Positions 45,891-56,380 of a stretch of 64,000 nucleotides of DNA are shown piece after piece. The position numbers and the translations under genes were made by a program. The notes under the pieces are model-generated. The model searched no databases. It saw only the letters and a program-made list of their open reading frames with translations, and had not been told where the DNA came from. Source of the stretch: Setophaga petechia. Taxonomy: Eukaryota; Chordata; Aves; Passeriformes; Parulidae. The number at the start of each line of letters is the position of its first letter. Within the stretch, counting starts at the first letter, position 1. The DNA is taken from contig JANCRA010000066.1 of assembly GCA_024362935.1 (NCBI GenBank), positions 2,657,501 to 2,721,500 on the forward strand, in the 5' to 3' direction.

Positions 45891-48679
45891 AGTTGCACCA
45901 CCAGGAAAAGCTTCCCTTGCTCACAGCCTGTGTGGCTCCTGGACTCTGCATGTGAAGCTGGGAATTTAATGGACTCTCCTATAGGAAGGAATGCATTAAC
46001 TACAGGTCAGCAAACTCTGGTTATTGGGTTGTTTCACACCAAGAGCTGTTATTACCCTGTTGCTTTTAAGGTGCCTGTTTAAAGGTAATTATTTAGTCTG
46101 TCCAAAGCTGTGTGGAATTCCAGCACAGCCTCTGCTCCCTGGTGTTAATGATGCAGCACAGTCACAGCTCCAAGTTCCCCTTGGCTTGCCCTTGGGACAG
46201 CTGACTCTTAAGGATTGAAGAGTTTCTCTCTTTTTCTTTTTCACTTGTCAAGGATTGCTGTGTGGTTTCCCTGGATTTGTCATTCATTCAAAATTAATTA
46301 AAAAAACATTTTTTTTTGTTTCATTCCCCTTTAGAATTGAAATTCCAGCGTGTTCTGTAACAAGCATAGAAACCCCGAGCCTGGATCTATTTTTACTCTT
46401 TGACACAATTCTATGTATTTTCCCACGATGAGATTTGTAATCAGTGTGGGAATTTATACTGGGCTTGAGCCTGGAATTGTGTAAAATGTTTTTTTTTTCT
46501 CTCAGGATGGAAAAGGAGATGATATGTCAGGGGATGGCCTTGTTTGACAGTGAGCTGGGAGGGGATTTCAGTACAGACAAGAACTGGCCTTGCACGACCC
46601 CTGACTCTTCTGAAGTGTCTCTGTAGGCCTGCAGGAATGATTGTGTCCAAAATTTGGGAAGTCTTGATGCTTTTAGAAAGTTACTCTTATGTGACATGTC
46701 CATTACTCATCTTGAGCATCTGTGGTGGAATCAACAAGTGAATCCCAACCATGCAACTTCCTCCCACTCACAGGTCATTGCAGGTGTCCTGGCCTTTCAG
46801 GCACCAGACTGTTCTTCATCAAACATTCCAAAGACTCACAGGTACCCAAAAAGGAAAATGAGGAGGGAGGGATTTTCCACCCCATGGATGTGGTGTGTAA
46901 TTACTGGAGGCAGATCCTGATTCTCTGTCTGCGTTGCTCATCCGTGCTGTGTCTAAGAATTCCTTGATATTCAAAGTGCCCCAGCCAAGCCAGGTTTGCA
47001 TAATGTGATTAAATTAGGAAATGATATTTCATGCCTGGATATTACAGTGTGCACACACGCACACTTTCATCCTGTGTTGGAGCGTCCCTGGCTCTGCTCT
47101 GATACCGTGCACCAGAGGATGTCTGCAAATGGAATTATTTCAGCATAGTTATCCTAAATAACCCCATGTAGGGAAACCTGTATTGTAGCACAAAAGCACC
47201 TTACTCTCCTTTATCATAATCCATTTAAATGTGGATTATGCTGATGCAGAACAGGGCACTCCTACTTTGGAATAATTTTAAATAGGAATAGTTTTTGTGC
47301 TTTTGGCTCACGCCCTGCATTATCCAAACTGGCTTTGAAGTGTAAACAAGCCTCTGATGTGTCTGTAATATTTCCATTCTGCTCCCTGACTCCTCCTTGT
47401 TTCTTGGCTCTTCCTTTGGGAAGGTCCAGAGCAAAACCAGACCTGCAGAGCCCGTCATTTAGGTCTTTGCTTTCACAAACCTCATACCAAGGGACGTTTC
47501 CAATCCAATTCCCAATTTAAATGCCTTCCTAAGCTTTGAAGAGAATATTTAGATGCAAGTTTCTGACGCTGAGCCATCCCCACAGATTATATTAGGACAT
47601 TAAATGTTTCCTTTCACACTTTCCTGAGATGGAGGTTTGTGTTTCAAACCTCCTGTGGTCTCTTTTGGGACTGTTTGGGGTTTTTCCTCTATTACCTGTT
47701 ATATCAGCCTGTTCTGCACCTCCAGAGAAACCTGTGGGGTGCAATTCAAAGGGTCCAGTGCAGGGAGTGTAGCTGCTCCTCTGTGAGGAGCAATGATGTG
47801 TAGGGAAGGCAGCAAGGAGGCTCCCTAAAATCACCTTCTTCTGTTGTGTCAAAAGCCATTTTTACACCTGTTCTCATGAAAAGTCACAACTTCTTACCTG
47901 AGGCACGTAAAATTTACTTAAATCTCCTTGCTGACCACGTCATGGGTGTCCTGCCTCTTGGTTTGATGTCATCTTTCCCTGTTTGTGTTCTTTTATCCCA
48001 TAATTTTCCACACCTCTGTCACATCCTGCTCATGTTCTTCCTCCTGCAGCTCCAGCCCTTGGTCCTGCCTCGTGTGGGAGTTGCTCCCACCTGAGTTCCC
48101 CATGGATTTACCTGCTGGAATTTACCAGATCTGTAAGTGCCATTCAGGACAGAGCAATACAGGGCTAGCACATATAATCTGTTTTTTCCCTTGTTAATCC
48201 TTTTTCTGACCATTCCCATTGTGTTTATTTCTAAGCTCTGGGAGCTGGTGCCGAGTCCTGCTCGTGGCGACGCCACAAACAAAACTAATTTGGAGCTTCA
48301 TTGCCTGGAGATCAGTGGGGCTGTTTTATCTCCTGTTTTATCACTGATACCATGAGGTCCTTCTGCAGCTCCTCACAGACAGGTTTAGATTTGACTACCC
48401 TGAGTAGTTCTGAAACATCAGCAAACTCATTCATCTCCACTGGCGCCAGCTGGCTCAGCACGAGGGCTGGGGACACTGGGCAGGAACACAGCTCCTGTCA
48501 CCCCCAAACTCTCTTTGTGGCAGCACTCAACCCCCAGCCATGAAACTGGAGAATTCTTTCTTCAATCTATACAATTTTATATAATTTCCATCTAATAAAC
48601 TATACAATCCCTTTTATATACAGAGGCAAAGGATCTTCTCACAAAGACGATGGAGGTGCTTTCTTCAAATAAAAAGAGG

Positions 48680-48685
48680 TTTATT
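48680..48685 (-). terminator. TFAP2E: Probable TFAP2E polyadenylation signal
   Basis: TTTATT on the + strand reads AATAAA on the TFAP2E strand, about 1.25 kb beyond the stop codon. Alternative signals lie nearer the stop, near 49173 and 49088. Which is used cannot be told from sequence. The surrounding AT-rich stretch suits a long 3' UTR as in other AP-2 genes. Confidence 0.5.
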
Positions 48686-48782
48686 AAGAGAATGAGAATG
48701 ACATTGTAGTGTGGGTGTTGTACATCTATTGCAGCATTAAGAGAAACAACAGCAAGTACAAAATCCTGCAGAACTTCTAGAG

Positions 48783-48803
48783 TCATCATCATCATCATCA
48801 TCA
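48783..48803. repeat. (ATC)n microsatellite
   Basis: Seven tandem TCA/ATC triplets lie close to the probable 3' end of TFAP2E. Confidence 0.9.
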
Positions 48804-49091
48804 CAGCCTAGCTTGTCCATGCTACAGTTTGGTGGATCCAAAACTTCATTCCCATTTCTAATGGCAGAAAATCCAAAGATTTTCATCTTTCAAAAGAAAA
48901 AAAACCCAACCCAAAACAAACAAACAGTCAAACAAAAAAAAAAGGCAAAACAAAAAACCCAACTCAATTTGATATAAATAACTTGCACTGGACATTTTAA
49001 AACTTTCAGATTTTAATTACACATAAATAAATATATACAGATTTAGAAGAGTTCCGTTTGGCCTGGTTCAAGTTCTGCTCCTTGTGCTTTA

Positions 49092-49129
49092 TTTATTATT
49101 AATTATTATTATTATTATTATTATTATTA
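49092..49129. repeat. (ATT)n microsatellite
   Basis: About 12 ATT triplets with one AATT interruption, inside the probable 3' UTR of TFAP2E. Confidence 0.93.
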
Positions 49130-49928
49130 CTAAATTTAGAAACTTGTGTGCTGTTATCTGTGGGTTGTGGAGTTTTATTTAGTCCTGGGTTTATCTTCAC
49201 CTGCCTTATCCCCAGCCAGGAGGGCAGCAGTCAGGGGGACTCCTCTTGATCCTGCCCTGGGACCCTTTGGCTGTGTGGTTGTTCCTCCCTCGTGCCGTGG
49301 CTTTGGGGCTCCTCAGCCCACAGGAAAATCCACAGTGAGTCTCAGTTTGAAGCTGTAAACAAAGCCTGGACCTGCTTTAAATCCACAGCAGTTCTGCCAG
49401 CAGTTTTCCTTGGCCTGGTTGTCAGGGCTGGGCTGTGGGTGGGGAAATGGGAAGGTTTCCTGGGTGTTTGCCTCAAAACCAGCAGATAAATCCAGGTAGA
49501 GCCAGGGCTCCATGTCCCTGCCCTCGGCTGCTCCTGCTCTGGGTCTTGCACTGATGAGGCTTTTGCTCTTTCCTCTCAGTTTTTCACTTGGAACAAATTC
49601 CAGGATTTCACTATGGGTTTTTTTTAAAAAAAGCAAAATAAAATCAAATTGCACATGACTTGTCTTCCTGCATCCACGTTACAAAAAAAAAAAAAGGCAA
49701 AACCCCAAAGCCATCAACCTGGCTTCTCTCAACCTCACTACGTTCATTAGCACTGTTTTCTTCTGAAATTCTTTAAATCTTCCTTTTTCCCCTGTCTTTT
49801 CTTTGTTTGCTTTATGACGCCCCAACTCAGCAGTTCTGAAAACAGTGCTCTGGGTCACCTTTCCCCCTGGAGCCACCTCTGGTGCCGGGGGTGAAGCTCC
49901 CACCGGGGGAGGCAGCGCTGTAATTTTG

Positions 49929-50217
49929 TTATTTCCGATGCTTCACCTCTTTGTCTGACGCTTTGGAGTCCCCGGCCGTGTGCCCGTTGCCCGTGCTGTT
50001 CATGAATATTTTATCCAGCCCCTTGAGGGACTCCACCAGGTAGTTCTGGAAGGCGGTGAGGGCGGCACAGATGGCCGGGCCCCCGAAGCCGTGGGTGATG
50101 AGGCTGAAATGAGTCAAGCAGCTCTGCACGCCCGGCTCCAGGATCAGCGAGGGGCGGCTGTTCCCCAGCGGAGAGCGATCCTGGGCTATCAGGTCTGCAA
50201 ACTCCTTGCAAATTTGC
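49929..50217 (-). CDS. TFAP2E: TFAP2E terminal coding exon (exon 7 by AP-2 numbering)
   Basis: The acceptor on the - strand is CTCTCTTTCAG, and the exon begins with the last base of a Lys codon followed by [18 protein letters not shown]. It runs through [20 protein letters not shown] and ends [14 protein letters not shown] at 49929-49931. It forms the second helix of the helix-span-helix dimer domain. Confidence 0.95.
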
Positions 50218-53200
50218 CTGAAAGAGAGAGGTTTGGGTCACTGTAAAGCACGTGGAGAGCTGCAGGACACAGTCATGGGATCACAGAATAGTTTGGGTTG
50301 GAAGGGACCTAAAAGATCATCCAGTTCCAGCCCCTCTGGCATGGGCACCACGCTGCTCAGAACTTCATCCAACCGAGCATTAAATGCTTTCAGGTGTGGG
50401 GCATCCACAACTTCTCTGGGTGCATTTTGGGGTTCTTTTCCTGCTCCCTCCCTCAACAACCACCTCCCCATTGGAAGTTTTTGGCTCTAGCCTGGGGACA
50501 GCCCCTGAGTGCAGAACTGGAGCCAGAGCTTTGAAAGGGCACATGAGGCAGTACCAAAATGCTCTCCAGGGCTGGGTTACCCTCTCCCATGCAGGAACAA
50601 ACCCTTCAATCCATGCAGGCCATCCCCCTTGCTGGACACCTTCCTTCCCCATAGAAGAGCAAAGTTTGGGGCTAATGCTGAGCCCATCTCTTCCCCACAG
50701 GAAAGCAAAGTTTGGGGGGTAATGCTGAGCCCATCTCTTCCCCATAGAAAAGCAAAGTTTGGGGCTAATGCTGAGCCCATCTCTTCCCCACAGAAAAGCA
50801 AAGTTTGGGGGGTAATGCTGAGCCCATCTCTTCCCCACAGGAAAGCAAAGTTTGGGGGCTAATGCTGAGCCCATCTCTTCCCCATAGAAAAGCAAAGTTT
50901 GGGGCTAATGCTGAGCCCATCTCTTCCCCACAGAAAAGCAAAGTTTGGGGGGTAATGCTGAGCCCATCTCTTCCCCACAGAAAAGCAAAGTTTGGGGGGT
51001 AATGCTGAGCCCCTCTCTTCCCCACAGAAAAGCAAAGTTTGGGGGGTAATTCTGCCCTGCCAGGCTGCAGATCCCCAGTGCACAGTGGCTCCCTGCCCTC
51101 TGTACTCACTTGGTAGCCAGCAGCATGTTTTTCCTGGTGTGCAGCTCCGTGGGGTCGGAGTGCTGCCGGCACAGGTACTCTGCTGCTGCCTTGGCCGGGA
51201 ACTCGGTTTCGCAGACGTAGCCGAAATCCCGAGCCAGGTGAATGGCTTCACCTGAGAGCAGGACAGAGGGACATCAGCGCTGTGCCAGCACCAGTGGGAC
51301 AGGGAACTGGGAGCTGGGAACTGCTGTAGAGCTGTTGGGGCTCAGTTCTGGTGAGACTGGCGCCCTTCCCTGTCTCAGTGGCCACCCAAGAGCTCTCCCC
51401 ACCTTCATCTCTTGCTGCAGAAACACCACTGAGTTTCTTATTCTCATCTGTAAATTAGTCTGTGTGGGCCAGATAAGCCAGTGACAACTCTAAACAGCAG
51501 CTGGGTCCTTCCTTTACTACATTTTACAAGAGCATCAAGACCGTGCTGGCCTTGGAGCAGGGTGAGGAGTGACTCTGGGCACCTGCTGCAAAAAGAACAG
51601 CAGAGGTATTTCTTACTTGGGAACATCCCCTGCTGCATCTTTCCCTGCTTCTTCCCAAATTCCCTGCTTGGCCTCTCCAAACTGAGAAGAGATTGGAAGG
51701 GAAACTGGAGGATCACAGAGTGACCTCAGCCCTGTGACTGCTGGATGAGGCAGGGCAGGAGGAAGGGGCAGGAGGAAAGGGCAGGAGGAAGGGGCAGGAG
51801 GAAAGGGCAGGAGGAAAGGGGCAGGAGGAAGGGGCAGGGGGAAAGGGCAGGAGGAAAGGGGCAGGAGGAAGGGGCAGGAGGAAGGGGCAGGAGGAAGGGG
51901 CAGGGGGAAGGGGCAGGAAGAAGAGGCAGGAGGAAGGGGCAAGAGGAAGGGGCAGGAGGAAAGGGCAGGAGGAAGGGGCAAGAGGAAGGGGCAGGAGGAA
52001 AGGGCAGGAGGAAGGGGCAGGAGGAAGGGGCAGGGGGAAAGGGCAGGAGGAAGAGGCAGGAGGAAGGGGCAGGGGGAAGGGGCAGGAGGAAAGGGCAGGA
52101 GGAAGGGGCAGGGGGAAGGGGCAGGGGGAAGGGGCAGGAGGAAGGAGCAGGAGGAAGGGGCAGGGGGAAGGGGCAGGGGGAAGGGGCAGGGGGAAGGGGG
52201 TTACATCCCCCACAGGGCCCTCGGGCTGGACATGCAGGCAGCGTATCCATCACCCCGTGGAAATGCCCACCCATTGATGGAATTGATCCATCTCCAGGCG
52301 TCCCCGTGGAAATAATCAGAGCTGATGGCAATTGATCATGCCCAACACCCGAAATCCCGCTCGGGCAGGCAGAGCTAATTTGCCTTGCCCCCCTGCTGCT
52401 CACATGTATTAGGCCATCCATCCTAGAGCATTAACCCAGATCCCATCCCAGCCTGCCCAGCTCCCCGAGCTCAGGCTGTGGAGCCCTGATACAGGGAAGT
52501 GTCTCTGCTTCCCACACAACAACAGTACTTTCCACTTCATCTCCTCCTCCAGAGAAAGAGCAAATAAGGTAAACCTAAAGAATCAGAATTGCAGTGTGTA
52601 AAAAAAACAGTCAGAAAGGAATAACTGCTTAAAAAAGTGATACTGGGATAATAAAAGAGAGCTGAGTGACCTCGTGTCAGAGCCAGGGCTGGAGCCAGGA
52701 TTTATTTCTTCCATGAGTGTGTGAGTGGCTGCACACTTTAATGTTTTTTAAAGGCAATTTGGATGCTGGATTAGAGAGGTGCCAGGGGGAACAGGACACT
52801 TTGGTTTTAGTGTTAAAGACACATTGAGCCAGATCTTGAGGAGGAGAGGCTGCAGGGGAGTGCACAGAGGGCCATGGTGGACAGCAAGAGCCTGGCTGAG
52901 GGCAAACCTCCTCCCAAGAGCTTAGGGATGTTTTTGGAGTGGAAATACAGCCCTGCAGCTCCCCTGGGTCCAGGCTGGAGGTGCTCTCATGGAGCACTTG
53001 CCCAAGAGAGGGTGAGTGCTTGCTTGGTGTACGTGGTGAGGACTCCCAGGGGAGCTGTTTCTATCTGATGCTCCCTGGGTTCTCCAGGAACACCCTCCCC
53101 ATCTATATGGGTGGCTGTGGGTCAGTGTAAGAAAAAAAAAATTCATTAGCACTCAAAACCTCATGCACTGACTCTTTTAGATAATTAGACTTCAGGAAGG

Positions 53201-55160
53201 CAGAGGGGAGAAAACAAATTAAGCCAAGACAGTAAATGTTCAGGGAAGAATGTGTTTGGGGCAGAGGGGGACAAACCAGTTTGTGTGTGCTGGGTGATGG
53301 CAGTGCAGCTGCAGCTTCCTCTGGGTGAAACATCCCCTGGTTCCATCATGCTTAAGAGCAGGAGGAAATTATATCCACCAAACACACTGCTCCTATTTAC
53401 TATGAACTGGGAAGCAGGAACGAAAACATCAGCAGCCACTTGAAATCAAAGTGTACATTTCTTCCTTCCTTTCTTTCCCTCATTCTTTCCTTCCTTTTCT
53501 TTTCATGGAAATCAGCCTTTCATTCAGCACAACCAACTGCCCTGGGTAACAACCTCGGCCTAATGAAGCGGGTCATTTAATTTGCTGGCGACAATGGAGA
53601 TGATTTTCTATTCAGGATCCCAAGGCAGCTGCCTGCACCGAGCTGGGCAGGGACACAATGGATTCCTGAGCTCAGAGGGAGGCAGAGCTGTCATTCCATT
53701 TGTTTGCATCCCCGTGTGCTTTTCTCCCAGGATGCAGAGGCAGCATCATCATTTCCATGGTGGGGAGGAGTAGGAGGGGAGGAAGTGACCGAGTTGGGCA
53801 GGGGCACCTGACATGTCTGGGCAGGGCTCTGCCTGCCAGGGCAGCACCTTTTCCATAGCTCTGAGGGTGGCTGCTCCACACCTGAGCTCCACCTGCAAAA
53901 CCTCAGAGCAGTTGGACATCTCCTCGGTGTGTCACTCAATTCCTGGAGGAGGGAAGGATTTGGATGTGGGCATTTCCTTTTTACAGGTGACATGACCCGG
54001 ACCTGAGCTTGGGCGTGGTTGGAAGCACCTGAGCTGTGCCTGAGGTGGGCACACGGGGCTGCAGAGCAGCTGGGAAATTCTGGGCAGCTTTATTCAGGTT
54101 TTTTTTGTGTTTGGTCTCTGTGACCCAGCTGTTAAAAAGAGCTCAAAGGCATGAGGGATACCCTGAGCTCCAGCCAGAAGGATGCTCACAGTCCTGCTTG
54201 GTGCCCTTTTCCATGGGCCACACCTGATCCAAGAGAAATGGCTGAGTTTTGGAAAACAGACATGGAAACATAGACTAGAATGGTTTGGGTTGGAAGAAAC
54301 CTTAAAGTCCATGCAGTTCCAACCTCCTACCACAGGCAGGGCAAACTGTGCTTGGACATTTTCTGGGACATCTGCTCTCTTGGTTTCATTTGTGTTCTGC
54401 CCGCTGCCTTCCCAAGAGTCTGCTCATTTAACAGGACACATTCTTGAATCAGTGTGGAGTCTTGCACAGGGACATTGCCATGCTCATTCAGTGGTGACCA
54501 CTCCATAATTTAAGAGTTTTGGTTTGTGGAAAGCTGGAAATTAAGAGGATGGAAATTTTGGCACTCCACCCTCCACGGGAGCAGGGAGGGACCCTTACCT
54601 TCCACGAGGGATGTGAGCAGGGTGACGTTGGCAGCTTTGCGCCTTCCTGCAGGTAGGTTTAGTCCAATTTTCTCTAACCTTTCCCTTAAACACCGACCTC
54701 CATTTTTTGATTTGGCTCTGAAAAGAGAAAACCAAGAGGGAAAATAAATTTCCACGTAATTCATATTAAAACAACCATAATCCTAGTTTAATCTTTGAGG
54801 TTTGAAAGGAAAGAAAAAAAAGCAATAAAAATACTATTCCTTGACGTACCACACACCAGAACTCCTCATCTCTTTATGTGAGGCAAGAGCTGGTGCTGAA
54901 CACAGATCCTGGGGCTCTTGGGGCAGCTTACCTGCGGAGGACCCCGCCGAGGAGAGAGGCGTTGAGGCACTCGGGGGGTGAGAGCCTCCTCTGCACCTCC
55001 CCGACCGTCACCTTGTACTTGGAGGTGGAGCTCAGGAGGGACAGGCGGCCGGGCACGGAGCAGAACACCTCGTTGGGATTGGTGACCCCTCCAATGAGGC
55101 CATCCTTGCTCATGGACAGCGTGGAGATGGTGGTGCCGTTGGCCTTCGAGGGGATGGGCA
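49929..55160 (-). CDS. TFAP2E: Transcription factor AP-2 epsilon, last four coding exons (5' part not in window)
   Basis: AP-2 proteins are nuclear dimeric activators that bind GCCNNNGGC-type sites. Exons 54932-55160, 54599-54717, 51110-51251 and 49929-50217 join in frame (phases 2, 1, 2) to about 259 codons plus stop. They contain the basic region and helix-span-helix dimerisation domain: [97 protein letters not shown] and a KHRK C-terminus. Choice of epsilon over the other AP-2s rests on [50 protein letters not shown] and the PSMB2 neighbour. The N-terminal exons (PY-rich activation domain) were not found. Confidence 0.93.
50278..50500 (-). mobile_element. CR1 LINE 3' fragment in TFAP2E intron
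   Basis: On the + strand it reads GATCACAGAATAGTTTGGG, then GGTTGGAAGGGACCTAAAAG near 50295, CATTAAATGCTTTCAGGTG near 50379 and CACAACTTCTCTGGGTGCA near 50406. This is the reverse complement of a CR1 3' end, in the same orientation as TFAP2E. Confidence 0.85.
50641..51054. repeat. Minisatellite, 46/47-bp unit, about 8-9 copies
   Basis: The anchor AGCCCATCTCTTCCCC occurs at 50681, 50728, 50774, 50821, 50868, 50914 and 50961 (51008 reads AGCCCCTC). Spacing is 46 or 47 bp, the one-base difference coming from the G run in GTTTGGGG/GTTTGGGGGG. Each + strand unit contains TTCTCTTCCCCACAG-like sequence that resembles a splice acceptor. It lies wholly within a TFAP2E intron. Confidence 0.96.
51110..51251 (-). 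CDS. TFAP2E: TFAP2E coding exon 6
   Basis: The 142-nt exon has - strand acceptor CCTGCTCTCAG and donor GTGAGTAC. It encodes (G)[39 protein letters not shown] and KNMLLATK. It is part of the DNA-binding/dimerisation region. Confidence 0.96.
51750..52199. repeat. Polypurine minisatellite, about 13-bp unit, over 30 copies
   Basis: Units such as GGGCAGGAGGAAG and GGGCAGGGGGAAG repeat with 12-14-bp spacing for 450 bp; the + strand is almost pure purine apart from one C per unit. In the TFAP2E transcript this becomes a C/U tract. Long frames (PPAPSSCPF repeats on -, GRRKGQEE repeats on +) arise because three 13-bp units make 39 nt. They are not genes. Confidence 0.97.
52240..52440. promoter_or_regulatory. 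Possible conserved intronic element in TFAP2E
   Basis: The unique block has CCATTGATGGAATTGATCC near 52273, GGAAATAATCAGAGC near 52309, CAATTGATCATGCCC near 52329 and AGCTAATTTGCC near 52372. Repeated TTGAT/ATCA cores in 120 bp resemble TALE/homeodomain or Wnt-type sites. Inferred from texture only. Confidence 0.35.
53458..53505. repeat. TTCC/TTTC-rich simple repeat
   Basis: An imperfect CTTCCTTCCTTTC-type tract in TFAP2E intron 5. Confidence 0.8.
53506..53620. promoter_or_regulatory. Possible conserved intronic element in TFAP2E
   Basis: The block includes GGTAACAACCTCGGCC near 53545, CTAATGAAGCGGG near 53560, TCATTTAATTTGCTGGCG near 53573 and GACAATGGAG near 53590 (SOX-like core). It has retained CpGs in an AT-rich context. 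Texture-based call. Confidence 0.33.
54268..54360 (-). mobile_element. CR1 tail fragment in TFAP2E intron 5
   Basis: The + strand shows AGAATGGTTTGGGTTGGAAG at about 54277, then AAACCTTAAAGTCCATGCAG and a CCTCCTACCACAGGCAGGG segment. This is the reverse complement of a CR1 3' end, strongly 5'-truncated. Confidence 0.78.
54599..54717 (-). CDS. TFAP2E: TFAP2E coding exon 5
   Basis: The 119-nt exon has - strand acceptor TTTTCAG and donor GTAAGGG. It encodes [20 protein letters not shown] and [19 protein letters not shown](G), the basic DNA-binding core. The intron to exon 4 is only 214 bp. Confidence 0.97.
54932..55160 (-). CDS. TFAP2E: TFAP2E coding exon 4
   Basis: The 229-nt exon has - strand acceptor CCTTTTTTCCAG and donor GTAAGC. 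It encodes (V)[59 protein letters not shown] and [16 protein letters not shown](R). The first residue needs a G from the preceding exon, which is not in view, so the gene is partial here. Confidence 0.96.
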
Positions 55161-56159
55161 CTGGAAAAAAGGGAGAGGGAGAGAAGGGGAGACCATGGCT
55201 GAGAGACCCAGGCACTGCAGGCAGCTCTCCAGCCCCTCCCAGACAGCAGCACGGCTGCTGGGATGTCTCATTAGCTCCTTATTTTCCTCAATGAGAGAAG
55301 CGAGGTGGGGTGATGAAACTAAACTAAATAAAGGTTGAAGGAAAGGAAGAAGCCTGGACGCTGCCCTCACCTGTGCTCCCACACCTCCCAGCCCAGCTGT
55401 AATTAAAGCCAAGGTTTGGGCTGGTCTCCAGAGGATTGTCCAGAGTGTGGATGGCTGGGCCAGCTGCCCTCCCTGTCCCCTCTGGGTGCTCCATGGAGGT
55501 GGGTGACCTGGCAAAACGTGGCTGGTCCCACTGGCCAGGGTGCCAGTCCTCTGCAGGGATTGCAGCTGCAGCCCAGCCCAGTGCCAGCACACCCTGCATC
55601 CCACCAGGCAGGATCAACCACCTCCATCCATTCCCTGCCCCAAACCCAGGAGCTGCTGGGCTGGCCGAGAGCTCTGCTTCCACTATGTGCCCACGGGAAC
55701 CAGGGGAAAGAGTTTCTTTGCCTTCAGCTCTGGGATTCACCCCACAAACAGCCACAGCCCTAAACTTTCATCATCCCTGGCTTAAAGGAAGCTTGAGAAG
55801 ATCAAACCCAATTAATCCAGCACAAACTTCCCTTTGCTTAATGGGCAAAAGTCAATTAACACAAGGTTAGGCAGGCACTGGTAACTGCAGCATCTCGGGC
55901 CTGTGGCATCACACCAGGGCAAAGGGGCTTGGTTTTCCCATTTGTCATCCCATAAGAAACATTCCTAGATGCAATAAAGGTTTGTAAGTTAAAACTGTGG
56001 GTGAAACTTGTGCCAAATCTCTTTGGCTTTTATGCTCTGAAACTAATAACCAATTTAACTCAGAGGGGAAAAAAGCAGGTTTTGAAAGAATCCAAAGATC
56101 ATTTCAGCCCTGGCATTCTTTGTGCTTCCTCAGGAATGACTGTTCCACAGTCAGATGGT

Positions 56160-56380
56160 TCCTGCAAGTAATGCAGCAGTGACTGCCATGGTTTATAAAG
56201 GAAATACATACGGCCAAAATGAAACAGCAGCCCCAGGATTAAGCAGGGAGGGTTCATGGACTGGACCTGTGAGGGGGCGCTTACAATCGGCATATTGTAA
56301 ATCCAGCTCGACGACTCGCTAGCATGGCAATAAAAATCAGCACATGCTCCATAAAAATGACTCATGTTTTAAGACTAAGG
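56160..56380. promoter_or_regulatory. Possible conserved element upstream of TFAP2E exon 4
   Basis: The unique block has ACATACGGCCAAAATG near 56204, CAATCGGCATATTGTAAATC near 56284, AGCTCGACGACTCGCTAGC near 56305 and GGCAATAAAAATCAGC near 56325. High CpG retention in AT-rich surroundings is notable. Inference only. Confidence 0.38.

Larger units (their letters stand above)
37061..48659. other. Convergent intergenic gap between PSMB2 and TFAP2E
   Basis: No coding exon, RNA gene or intact transposon is recognised in these 11.6 kb. The gap holds an enhancer-like block at 38430-38600, an (AAT)n tract at 40191-40286 and a 114-bp tandem repeat at 45445-45890; the rest is AT-richer unique sequence. 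Both flanking genes end here, so it is expected to contain only 3' flanks and regulatory sequence. Confidence 0.75.
48660..49928 (-). other. TFAP2E: Probable TFAP2E 3' UTR
   Basis: The region between the stop codon and the most distal AATAAA has no other gene. It includes an (ATC)n run at 48783-48803 and an (ATT)n run at 49092-49129. Its extent depends on which poly(A) signal is used. Confidence 0.5.
50218..51109 (-). other. TFAP2E: TFAP2E intron between exons 6 and 7
   Basis: This 892-bp GT-AG intron is mostly repeat: a CR1 fragment at 50278-50500 and a 46/47-bp minisatellite at 50641-51054. Confidence 0.92.
51252..54598 (-). other. TFAP2E: TFAP2E intron between exons 5 and 6
   Basis: This 3347-bp GT-AG intron contains the 13-bp purine/pyrimidine minisatellite at 51750-52199, enhancer-like blocks near 52240-52440 and 53500-53620, a CR1 fragment at 54268-54360 and a TTCC-rich run at 53458-53505. 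No exon is recognised inside it. Confidence 0.9.

Noticed and set aside
50380..51251. Repeated frames with [23 protein letters not shown] units
   Set aside because: They arise from the 46/47-bp minisatellite in the intron between TFAP2E exons 6 and 7. One frame continues into exon 6 but in the wrong frame.
51726..52421. 231-codon - strand frame of Pro/Ser/Cys/Phe-Leu repeats and a 196-codon + frame of Gly/Arg/Lys/Glu repeats
   Set aside because: Both are products of a 13-bp tandem repeat inside a TFAP2E intron; simultaneous open frames on both strands are expected from the repetition.
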